Position numbers and translations under genes: made by a program. Of a DNA stretch of 64,000 bases, positions 52,471-59,801 are shown in pieces (the stretch's first letter is position 1; each line of letters starts with the position of its first letter). The stretch is from Bryobacter sp. (GTDB lineage Bacteria; Acidobacteriota; Terriglobia; Bryobacterales; Bryobacteraceae): positions 1 to 64,000 of the forward strand of contig JALHNI010000021.1 of the NCBI GenBank assembly GCA_022843605.1, given 5' to 3'. The notes under the pieces are model-generated. The model was not told where the DNA came from. It saw only the letters and a list, made by a program, of their open reading frames with translations, and searched no databases.

Positions 52471-53169
52471 CTAGATCGAAGGAATCTCATAGGCCTGATC
52501 GAGCACGTCAGGGTGAATCACGATCACTTTGTCAAAAGTGTGCGCAAGCGCCACAGCTTCCGGCTTCCCGCCCCAAATGTGATCCACCAGAATCAGCCAC
52601 CATTCGGGATACTTCGTTCGAACCTTGGCGACCTTCTGCTCCTTCTCCCGAACGCAAATCAGCGGGCTTTTCTCAAGCACCTCGACATAGCCACCTTCAT
52701 CATCGTCCGAGATAGATCCCAGGACGAAAGCGTCTCCACTGGTTTCAGGCAGCCGCTCGAGTTCCAGTGTGAGATTGTCGCCGATCTGAATCAAGATGTT
52801 CTCCTCCCTGTCCGAGTTACTGACATGGATCAGTTCAAGCCGCTGTCGGAGAAAGGTTTCCCATTCATTTACTCTTGGCAGTGGCCGTTTGAAATCGACA
52901 TCTACAGCCCAACGCACACCGCACGTTGGCCCCACAATACTCTTGAACAGTCTTTCCAACCGATTCTCAAATGGGTGGGCAATCTTCCCGATCGGTTCGG
53001 TCTGCCCTGAAACTTCTACGTGTTGGTCCAGTCGGCGAACCTCGATCGCGATTCGTCCCGAGACAAGGAAATCCGGCGAAGTATTTCCATCTGGCTCAAA
53101 CTGAATCTCCTCCGGCGGGTAGCCCCTGCCCACCAGATACTTCCGCACCCACTCCTCATCTTGCTTCAT
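52471..53169 (-). CDS. Possible PD-(D/E)xK nuclease-fold protein, likely acquired
   Basis: 232 residues. The N-terminal half has SPDFLVSGRIAIEVRRLDQH, a PD-x-E-x-R pattern resembling PD-(D/E)xK nuclease cores with the Lys replaced by Arg. The rest (LLICVREKEQKVAKVRTKYP-like helix, WWLILVDHIWGGKPEAVALA) has no clear family. Base composition is visibly less GC-rich than neighbours. It is bounded on both sides by direct copies of a palindromic repeat, which together with the composition suggests transfer. Role unknown; defence or DNA repair would be guesses. Confidence 0.6.
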   Translation of the reverse strand: MKQDEEWVRKYLVGRGYPPEEIQFEPDGNTSPDFLVSGRIAIEVRRLDQHVEVSGQTEPIGKIAHPFENRLERLFKSIVGPTCGVRWAVDVDFKRPLPRVNEWETFLRQRLELIHVSNSDREENILIQIGDNLTLELERLPETSGDAFVLGSISDDDEGGYVEVLEKSPLICVREKEQKVAKVRTKYPEWWLILVDHIWGGKPEAVALAHTFDKVIVIHPDVLDQAYEIPSI

Positions 53170-53260
53170 CGTCAGATTGATCGCAGAAAACTAAAGCCGA
53201 TGTCAAACTTCGCACCCAAGAGCCCGTGTTCTTATTGCGCACAAAACGCCCTCCTGATCC

Positions 53261-53328
53261 AGTGGGGCGGGCTCCCTCGCCCGCCAACCTTCCCCTTGAG
53301 CGATAGCCCGCGAATCTATCGCTCACAA
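53261..53328. repeat. Palindromic repeat, copy B
   Basis: Direct copy of the repeat at 52387-52454. The inverted repeat TGAGCGATAG/CTATCGCTCA is at 53297-53306 and 53316-53325. It lies just upstream of the Fic gene. Confidence 0.8.
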
Positions 53329-53341
53329 AACCCTCCTATCC

Positions 53342-53370
53342 TGAGCGATAGAAACCACCCCAATCGCTCA
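53342..53370. repeat. Partial third repeat hairpin overlapping the Fic start codon
   Basis: TGAGCGAT (53342-53349) and ATCGCTCA (53363-53370) repeat the core stem of copies A and B. The last A of the hairpin is the first base of the Fic ATG, so the hairpin would sit on the translation start. Confidence 0.65.
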
Positions 53371-54472
53371 TGCGCTGGAACTGGCAACAACCCGACTGGC
53401 CGCACTTCACCTGGGACCCCACCCGCCTCGCCACCGCCGAGCAGCGCTTCCTCGTCGAAATGGGCACCGGACTCGGCGTCACCAAGCACATCGACCCCGG
53501 CGAACGCCTCCAACTCACCATCGAAGCCCTCAGCGACGAAGCCGTCACCACTTTCCCAGATCGAAGGCGAAATCCTCGACCGCGCCAGCGTTCAATCGTC
53601 CATCCGCCAGCACTCCGGCCTCGCCCCGGATCGCCGGAAAGCCCGGCCCGCCGAACTCGGCATCGCTGAGATGATGGTCGAACTCTACCGCGGCTTTGCC
53701 CGCCCCCTCACGCCCGCCATGCTCTTCCATTGGCACCGCCTCCTCATGCAAGGCCGCCAGGATCTAGCCACCATCGGCCGCTACCGCACCGGCGACGAAC
53801 CCATGCAGGTCGTCTCCGGTTCCCTCTACGCGCCGAAGGTCCACTTCGAAGCGCCCCCAGCCGCACAGACGACCCGCGAGATGAATCGCTTCACCACTTG
53901 GTTCAACAGCACCGCCCCCGGCGGTAAAACGCCGCTGCCCGCACTCACGCGCTCCGGCATCGCTCATCTGTACTTCGTCTCGGTCCACCCCTTCGAAGAC
54001 GGCAACGGCCGCCTCGCCCGGGCCCTCGCCGAGAAAGCGCTCTCCCAGGCCCTCGGCCAACCCACGCTCATCGCCCTCGCCGCCACCATCCTCAAACGTC
54101 GTAAGTCCTATTACGGAATTCTGGAAGCCGCCAACAAACGCAACGAGTTGACGCGCTGGCTCACCTGGTCCGCCGAAACGACCCTTGAAGCGCAGCAACG
54201 AACCCTCGCGGGTCTCGAATTCCTCATTAACAAAACCCGCTTACTTCACCGCCTCCGAGGCCACCTCAACCCGCGCCAGGAAAAAGCCCTCCTCCGCATG
54301 TTCCGCGAAGGCACCGAAGGCTTCGCCGGCGGACTCAGCGCCAGTAACTACATCGCCATCACCGGTGCCTCCCCCGCCTCCGCCACCCGCGACCTCGCCA
54401 AACCTCGTCGCCCAATCCGCCCTCACCCGCCAAGGCACCCTCCGCCACGCTCGCTACCACCTGGCGATCTAA
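53370..54472 (+). pseudogene. Fic-family AMPylase-like gene with two frameshifts
   Basis: Read across two +1 shifts, the gene gives about 366 residues, the normal length for Fic proteins with an N-terminal DUF4172 part (RWNWQQPDWPHFTWDPTRLA). The first shift is in a TTT at 53552-53554, after which SQIEGEILDRASVQSSIRQH continues; the second is an AAA at 54400-54402, after which NLVAQSALTRQGTLRHARYH and LAI end the protein. The Fic motif HPFEDGNGRLAR is intact in the middle. Fic proteins AMPylate or otherwise modify targets; this copy may be decayed, or the shifts may be sequence errors. Confidence 0.8.
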
Positions 54473-54483
54473 CGTTCCTGTAG

Positions 54484-54504
54484 AGCAGGTCTCCCGACGG
54501 GTCC
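54484..54504. repeat. Decayed copy of the GGTCTCCCGACC-type palindromic repeat
   Basis: GAGCAGGTC, TCCC and GACGGGTCC resemble the perfect hairpin at 43577-43598 but the arms no longer pair fully. It lies 12 bases after the Fic stop. Confidence 0.45.
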
Positions 54505-54548
54505 GTTCCGATTCCATCACCTGTTGACTCGAAATGACTGAAGACTTG

Positions 54549-54557
54549 TGTTATCAT
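54549..54557 (+). promoter_or_regulatory. Possible extended -10 element of the toxin-antitoxin pair
   Basis: TGTTATCAT reads as TG-n-TATCAT, an extended -10 form, 21 bases before the antitoxin ATG. No good -35 is seen. Confidence 0.3.
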
Positions 54558-54578
54558 TGTGTACGCAAAGGCATTGCT

Positions 54579-54848
54579 ATGCAGACAACTAAAGTCGGGA
54601 TTCGGGAGTTTCGAGAGAACTTAGCGGGCTACCTGGAATCCAAAACCCCCGTCGCGATCACGCGCCACGGTGCGACAATCGGCATCTACGTTCCCACGAA
54701 GCCCAAGTCCAGCCAGGCGGATCTCGAAGCACTTCGTGTCGCCGGTGAGAAGATGCAGCGGTTAATCGTCGCCGCCGGCGCTAGCGAAGACGAGATCCTT
54801 GCTGACTTTAAGCAACTGCGGCGCGAGCGCCGGCCCAAGAAGGCATAA
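54579..54848 (+). CDS. Antitoxin of a type II toxin-antitoxin pair (Phd/YefM-like)
   Basis: 89 residues from the ATG at 54579, which has AAAGG 10 bases upstream. It begins QTTKVGIREFRENLAGYLES and KTPVAITRHGATIGIYVPTK, the typical DNA-binding start of Phd/YefM antitoxins, followed by a charged helical tail (EILADFKQLRRERRPKKA) that would wrap the toxin. It probably represses its own operon. The stop overlaps the PIN gene start (TAATG). Composition is less GC-rich than neighbours. Confidence 0.85.
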   Translation: MQTTKVGIREFRENLAGYLESKTPVAITRHGATIGIYVPTKPKSSQADLEALRVAGEKMQRLIVAAGASEDEILADFKQLRRERRPKKA

Positions 54849-55300
54849 TGCTGGTGCTCGACGCGAACATTCTGATTCGCGCCGTACTCGGATCTCGCGT
54901 TCTATCCTTGCTGACGAAATACGGGGAGCAGGTGGATTTCATGGCTCCCGAAACCGCCTTCCAAGAAGCCAGAGAAGTACTACCCGCCATTCTGGAACGG
55001 CGCAATGTACCGGTGCCACCAGCGATGGCGATCCTGAATCAACTCGCCGACTTGATACAGACGGTCGAGGCCCCAACCTATCGGAGTTATGAGTCCATCG
55101 CCCGCGAGCGGATCGCCTACCGCGATGAAGACGACTGGCCAGTCCTCGCTGCCGCTCTTGCATTGGACAGCCCAATCTGGACAGAAGACACTGACTTCTT
55201 CGGCTGCGGCGTAGCTACTTGGACGACAGATCGAGTGGAACTCTACTTGGCCAAAGCCGCGCAAGAAGAGCGCCGCACTCCACCTCCGAACCTTCTCTAA
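54848..55300 (+). CDS. PIN-domain toxin (VapC-like)
   Basis: 150 residues. The PIN acidic residues are visible: Asp in LVLDANILIRAVLG, Glu in APETAFQEAREVL, Asp in YRDEDDWPVLAAALALDS and WTEDTDFF near the end. These bind metal ions in a ribonuclease active site; VapC-like toxins cleave tRNA or rRNA. The one-base overlap with the antitoxin is typical. The pair probably came by transfer together with the neighbouring accessory genes. Confidence 0.85.
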   Translation: MLVLDANILIRAVLGSRVLSLLTKYGEQVDFMAPETAFQEAREVLPAILERRNVPVPPAMAILNQLADLIQTVEAPTYRSYESIARERIAYRDEDDWPVLAAALALDSPIWTEDTDFFGCGVATWTTDRVELYLAKAAQEERRTPPPNLL

Positions 55301-55338
55301 GCTCCTCTGTAAACCCGCAGCGCGCTATGTCGAACTAA

Positions 55339-55920
55339 GTCGCGGTCGCCAAGGACGTCGAAAAGGCCGTCACCCACGCCATCGAGACTTTCGGCCGGCT
55401 CGACTACGCGGTAAACAACGCCGGCTACGAGGGGCCCGTAGCCGGCATCACGGACTTCCCGGAAGATAAGTGGGACGAAGTATTGGCGATCAACCTCAAA
55501 GGTCCCTATTTGTGCATGCAGTACGAAGCGAAAGCAATGCTCGCCGCGGGGCACGGTGGCGCCATCGTCAATGTCGGGTCCATCAACTCTTTCCTTGGCA
55601 TGCCTGGCTTCCCCGCTTACTGCGCAGCCAAACACGGATTGATCGGATTAACCACCAGTGTGTCCGCCGAATTAGCCCCCAAGGGCATTCGCGTCAACTT
55701 GGTTTGTCCAGGGATCATCGATACGCCCATGCATCGGCGGGGCCGCGCACTCTTCGGCGATGCCATCTATGACCATGTGCTGGCGACCCGCGTGCACCTC
55801 AGACGAGCCGGCCGTCCAGAAGAGATCGCCCGCACGATTCTATTCCTTTGCTCAGAGGACGCCAGTTACATCACCGGGACGACGCTCACGCCGGACGGCG
55901 GATTCGTTCTCACGGCTTAA
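55339..55920 (+). pseudogene. Short-chain dehydrogenase with the N-terminus lost
   Basis: From 55339 the frame reads VAVAKDVEKAVTHAIETFGR, LDYAVNNAGYEGPVAG (NNAG motif), AINLKGPYLCMQYEAKAMLA, IVNVGSINSFLGMPGFPAYC with AAKHGLIG (catalytic Ser, Tyr and Lys), and ends TLTPDGGFVLTA as normal SDRs do. An in-frame TAA lies immediately before, and the first ~60 residues with the TGxxxGIG cofactor site are missing. The longest Met-started frame (55483) would make a protein without the nucleotide-binding half. The truncation abuts the toxin gene. Confidence 0.8.
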
Positions 55921-55958
55921 GTCAGCTTCGCCCAACAGCCCTAAGCGATCCTCAACCC

Positions 55959-56381
55959 ATGCGCCGCCTTGCCGCCCTAGCTCTGTTACTCCTCGTCGCC
56001 GGCACCAGTTGCAACCCACGCCAACCGCGTCTGGTCAAGCTACCCTCCCACCGCACCATCGCCGTACTCCAGGAGCCGTCGCCCGTAAAGCTGGGCGACG
56101 GCACCGTGCTCCTCACCATGTCCTACCGGACCCATCGCAAAGTAACGGACACGCAAGCATTGCGCAGCGAGGTCGAAGAGGTCTGGACCCTCTTCCGCCC
56201 GGCAGTCGAAGGCCTCAGTTACAAGGCCGCCGCCATTCAGGCAACAGAAGTATCATCCCGATCCGGCGCGCTCCCCTTCATGAGTTTCGAATTCTCAAAC
56301 TCCAAGCAATTCGTCTTCACCCGTGCCGCCGACGGCGCGTGGACCTGCCTCTGTGACCAACCCCCAGCCCCCAAGCCCTAA
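55959..56381 (+). CDS. Small lipoprotein of unknown function
   Basis: 140 residues from the ATG at 55959. A lipoprotein signal ends in LVAGTSC. The mature part has IAVLQEPSPVKLGDGTVLLT, MSYRTHRKVTDTQALRSEVE and LPFMSFEFSNSKQFVFTRAA, a mixed alpha-beta pattern without a known motif. It probably sits on the inner or outer membrane. It is convergent with the secretin gene, sharing 4 bases. Confidence 0.6.
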   Translation: MRRLAALALLLLVAGTSCNPRQPRLVKLPSHRTIAVLQEPSPVKLGDGTVLLTMSYRTHRKVTDTQALRSEVEEVWTLFRPAVEGLSYKAAAIQATEVSSRSGALPFMSFEFSNSKQFVFTRAADGAWTCLCDQPPAPKP

Positions 56382-57949
56382 AACAGCGTTCGCAGCTTCG
56401 CTTCCGGCCCCAGCCAAAGCTCCGTCGGCACCGTCTCTGACGTCGGACTGTTCACCAGCCGCGGCCGGATCACCAGCAGCGTCTGGCCGCGCCGCGTCTC
56501 CTTGTTCCTCGATCCCAAGCCGGGCACGGCACTGACAATCGGAATCCCACTGCGTGAGTTCGTATCGCTCATCGTCACCAACCCCGCGACGATTCCCCAT
56601 TCGCCCTCCCGCAGCCTCACCTTACCCTGATACTTCCGCGTCGAAATCACCGGAATGCCGTTCAGCGATTGCCCCGTCAGCACCTTGAATTCGCTCTCCA
56701 CATCCAACGACACTTCGTCCATCGAATGCACCCGCGGCGTAATCTTCAGCGTCAACCCCAGGTCCTCGAATTGAATCGTCGGCGGCGGCGCAAATCGCGT
56801 TCCCGTCTCCCCGGCGCCGCCCACATACTGATTCGTGATGATCGGGTACTTGTCTCCCACCACGAAGGTCGCCGGAAAGCTATCCATCGTCCGCACCTCG
56901 GCCTTCAACTTGGAACTCGACTGGTTGTGGCTCATGCTCGCAAAGATCTGCGCATCCACCACCCCGATCCCCAGCAACGACGCCCCTCCACCGAACGTCA
57001 GCAGCCGGCTCGCGGTCGACGAAATCGGAGCCATGAAGTTCCAAATGCGCGCCAGATGCACCAGCGTGCTCGACGTCGGCAGCGACAGCCCGTACTCCAG
57101 CGTCGACCCCACCAACGTCTCAAACAGTTCCACCTCCACCACCACCTGCCCGCGCCGTTCGGACATCTGATTAAACAGCATCACCGCCGGCTTTACCTTC
57201 GAAATCGGCCCCCGCATGTAGGCCGTCTTCAGCGCCGTATCCACCGCGAACTTCTGCAACTCCATCACCTGCTGAATCGACCTGGCCAGTTCCACCGAAT
57301 CCGTCAACCCCTCCGGAATTGGCACCATCACCGCCATGCTCGGCTCTTGCTCCGTGCGCTTTTGCGGCGTGTCGCGCACCACCAGCAGCAGCTTCTCGCT
57401 CAGCGGCGCCACAAACGAATTCGTCACCACCTGCAAAACGTGCAGAGCCTCCTGCCACGTCGCGCCCGTCAGCTTGAACGAGATCAAGCGATCGGCAGGC
57501 ACCGGCGACGTGTTGTAGTCGCCGTCGAACACCACGTCCAACCCGAACGCCCGCGTCACCTGCTCAAACAGTTGCGTCGCGGGCAAGTTCAGCGAAAAAT
57601 CCCGCTTTCCCGGCGTGCCCTTCACTTCCGGCGGAGGCGACAAACGCTTCATCAGCGCCAGGTCCTCCTCCGTGATGTTCGTCTTGGTATTGTCCGGGGG
57701 CAGGTCCTTCAGCGACGTTACCGGCGAAAGGGTGATATTCGCCTGGTCCAGCGCCGTGCTGCGCAGGGCCATGCTGCGGCCCTCATACTCAGGATTCTTA
57801 GGATCGAGGAAGGAGGCCTGCGTGTACAGCGCGTAGGCTCGCAGAATGTCGCCCTTCTTCTCGGCCTTCCTGGCCCGTTTGAAGAGTTGCTCCGGCGTAT
57901 CGGCCCAAGCCGCTAACGCCAAGCAAATAAAAACTAAACACACCCGCAC
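56378..57949 (-). CDS. Orphan secretin-like protein with N-terminal TPR
   Basis: 523 residues with a signal peptide (RVCLVFICLALAAWA). A TPR-like start (EQLFKRARKAEKKGDILRAY) leads to a secretin N1/STN-like part (LFEQVTRAFGLDVVFDGDYN, LTGATWQEALHVLQVVTNSF) and the GspD-type barrel domain (QVVVEVELFETLVGS, PTIQFEDLGLTLKITPRVHS, VPGLGSRNKETRRGQTLLVI). Secretins form outer-membrane channels for type II/IV pilus systems. No gspE/F/C or pilus genes are adjacent, so it may serve a separate system or a distant one. Confidence 0.85.
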   Translation of the reverse strand: MRVCLVFICLALAAWADTPEQLFKRARKAEKKGDILRAYALYTQASFLDPKNPEYEGRSMALRSTALDQANITLSPVTSLKDLPPDNTKTNITEEDLALMKRLSPPPEVKGTPGKRDFSLNLPATQLFEQVTRAFGLDVVFDGDYNTSPVPADRLISFKLTGATWQEALHVLQVVTNSFVAPLSEKLLLVVRDTPQKRTEQEPSMAVMVPIPEGLTDSVELARSIQQVMELQKFAVDTALKTAYMRGPISKVKPAVMLFNQMSERRGQVVVEVELFETLVGSTLEYGLSLPTSSTLVHLARIWNFMAPISSTASRLLTFGGGASLLGIGVVDAQIFASMSHNQSSSKLKAEVRTMDSFPATFVVGDKYPIITNQYVGGAGETGTRFAPPPTIQFEDLGLTLKITPRVHSMDEVSLDVESEFKVLTGQSLNGIPVISTRKYQGKVRLREGEWGIVAGLVTMSDTNSRSGIPIVSAVPGLGSRNKETRRGQTLLVIRPRLVNSPTSETVPTELWLGPEAKLRTLF

Positions 57950-57989
57950 GAAACAGTTGACGCGCCAACCGCCCCTAGCGTGCAGACGC

Positions 57990-59399
57990 TTACTGGGCCC
58001 GAAGATACTCCGTCAACGTCTGCTCGACGCCCCGTTTCCAATCCGCCAACGCCGGCGCACCGGACTTCGCGAAAAACGCCTCCACCTGCCGCGTCAGCGA
58101 TGCCCGCTGTCCCGCGTGCGCCGGATCGTCCCACAAATTGCGTTTCTCCCCCGGATCCGCCTCTAAGTCATACAATTCACTGGGCCATTCCGGCGTCCGC
58201 AACACCAGCTTCAGGTTCGCTGTCCGCACGCCCCGCACCATCGAATACTCAAAAAACACCCGATCCGGCCACTTGCCCGGAGCCTTCCCTCCCAGAAATC
58301 CGGCATAGCTGCGGCCCACCCGCTCGCGCGCCGCCGGCGCCTTCACCCCCGCCCAATCCAGTACCGTCGGGAAAAAGTCGTACGACGAAACCATCGGATC
58401 CAGTTCCCGCCCCGCCGGAATCCGCCCCGGATGATTCCAGATCAGCGGCACCCGCACCGACTCTTCGTACATGTTGAACGGCCAAGTTCCATTGCCCTTG
58501 CCCCAAAAACCATGATGACCGCCGTTATAGCCTTGGTCCGCCGTGAAGATCACCGTCGTGTTCTCGCGCAGTCCCTCGCGCTCCAGATACTCCATCACCC
58601 GCCCGACATTGCGGTCCATACCCGTAATCAGCGCCGAGTAACCGCGCATGCTGGCCGGGTCAAGATGCAGCCGCGCCATCGTCCGATTCGCCCAGGGATG
58701 CGCCGTCTCGCGCGGGAAGCAACCGAATTTGCTGTCTTCGTACAGCGCGCGATCCACTTCCGGCTGGAAGTCAAAGGGCGTATGCGGAGCGTAGAACGGC
58801 ACCAGCAGGAAAAAGGGCTCCGGACGCCCCCGTTGCGCAGCAAGAAACTCGAGCGCGAAATCGCCGATTCCGTCTTCCTTGAAGCCCGGCTTCTTGATGC
58901 GCTCCCCATTGCGCACAAACTCCGCATCCTTGAACGTGCCGCCGCCCCCCGGCACCGTCGCCCAATAGCTGAAGCCTTCCTGCGCCACCTCATCCAGCCC
59001 CATGTGCCACTTGCCCGAAAGGCCACACGTGTAGCCGCTCTTCGCCAGCAGACTGGAATACGAAGTCAGCCCTTTCAGCCAACGGCGGGACTTCGGGCCA
59101 AAGCTATCCTCCGGGCGCAAATAGTCCTGAATCTTGTGCCGCGAAGGCAGCGTGCCGGTCAGATACGTCACGCGGCTGGGCGAACACACCGGCGTCGCCG
59201 CGTAGGCCCGCGAAAACCGGCTCCCGCCATCGGCCAGCTTCTGCAGATTCGGCGTCCGCATCTCGCCGCAACCGTAAACGCTCGAAGCCCAAGCCCCATG
59301 ATCGTCAGTCATAAACACGACGATGTTGGGCCGCCGCGCGGCCGCAGGAGCCGCAACCGCCCCAGCCGCAAAGCGGAAGATTTGGCGTCGCGAGAGCAC
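57990..59399 (-). CDS. Tat-exported sulfatase
   Basis: 469 residues from a GTG at 59399 that overlaps the upstream stop (TAGTG). The N-terminus is a twin-arginine-like signal (LSRRQIFRFAAGAVAAP). The sulfatase core is clear: NIVVFMTDDHGAW with the metal Asp pair, and AATPVCSPSRVTYLTG, where the Cys of CSPSR would become formylglycine. HMGLD, FTADQGYNGGHHGFWGKGNG and a short C-terminal part follow. It removes sulfate from sugars or glycans in the periplasm. It is paired with a small POTRA-like gene. Confidence 0.92.
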   Translation of the reverse strand: MLSRRQIFRFAAGAVAAPAAARRPNIVVFMTDDHGAWASSVYGCGEMRTPNLQKLADGGSRFSRAYAATPVCSPSRVTYLTGTLPSRHKIQDYLRPEDSFGPKSRRWLKGLTSYSSLLAKSGYTCGLSGKWHMGLDEVAQEGFSYWATVPGGGGTFKDAEFVRNGERIKKPGFKEDGIGDFALEFLAAQRGRPEPFFLLVPFYAPHTPFDFQPEVDRALYEDSKFGCFPRETAHPWANRTMARLHLDPASMRGYSALITGMDRNVGRVMEYLEREGLRENTTVIFTADQGYNGGHHGFWGKGNGTWPFNMYEESVRVPLIWNHPGRIPAGRELDPMVSSYDFFPTVLDWAGVKAPAARERVGRSYAGFLGGKAPGKWPDRVFFEYSMVRGVRTANLKLVLRTPEWPSELYDLEADPGEKRNLWDDPAHAGQRASLTRQVEAFFAKSGAPALADWKRGVEQTLTEYLRAQ

Positions 59400-59716
59400 T
59401 AGCAGCCGGCGCGGATGATCAGTTTGGCCGTGCCGTACTTGGAGCCCGGCGTATAGGTGAACGTCAGCGGCTGGTCCGCCTTCTGAACCATGCGCAAGGA
59501 CTGGCCAACCTGCTGCTTCGCTTCGGCATCGAAACGATCGCCAACGCGCAAACCCAGACTCGTCAACACCGCATGCTGGCGCGCGGGCGCAATATCCTCA
59601 AACTCAATCGCCTCGATCACGGCATTGGGCGAGACCGCCAGGGGCTTCGGCGTCTCCGCCAAGCTACAGATAGTCGTCACAACAAAGATCGCGAGGAGCA
59701 CCAGCGATTTCTTCAT
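59399..59716 (-). CDS. Small exported POTRA-like protein
   Basis: 105 residues from the ATG at 59716. A signal peptide (SLVLLAIFVVTTICSLA) is followed by ~75 residues with a beta-alpha-alpha-beta-beta pattern: VIEAIEFEDIAPARQHAVLT, SLGLRVGDRFDAEAKQQVGQ and LTFTYTPGSKYGTAKLII, the layout of a single POTRA domain. It ends in a lone Cys. The gene overlaps the sulfatase start by one base and is divergent (85 bases) from a gene for an Omp85-like barrel that lacks POTRAs. Confidence 0.5.
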   Translation of the reverse strand: MKKSLVLLAIFVVTTICSLAETPKPLAVSPNAVIEAIEFEDIAPARQHAVLTSLGLRVGDRFDAEAKQQVGQSLRMVQKADQPLTFTYTPGSKYGTAKLIIRAGC

Positions 59717-59801
59717 CCCGTAATCATACAAAATTTAGATGTTACGAATCTGACATCCCAGTCCGGCCATTAAGCGGTGATAATGGAATGTCCGGAAGTC
59801 C

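Noticed and set aside
52387-53370. CRISPR-like repeat array
   Set aside because: Only three copies, with unequal spacing and a gene between two of them; they are palindromic intergenic repeats.
53020-53540. N-terminal part of a 487-codon frame leading into the Fic domain
   Set aside because: The frame before 53550 crosses the reverse-strand nuclease-like gene and two repeat copies; the true Fic N-terminus is in another frame from 53370, joined by a frameshift.
56669-57916. 415-codon forward frame
   Set aside because: Antisense to the secretin gene; the product is dominated by Arg, His and Gln.
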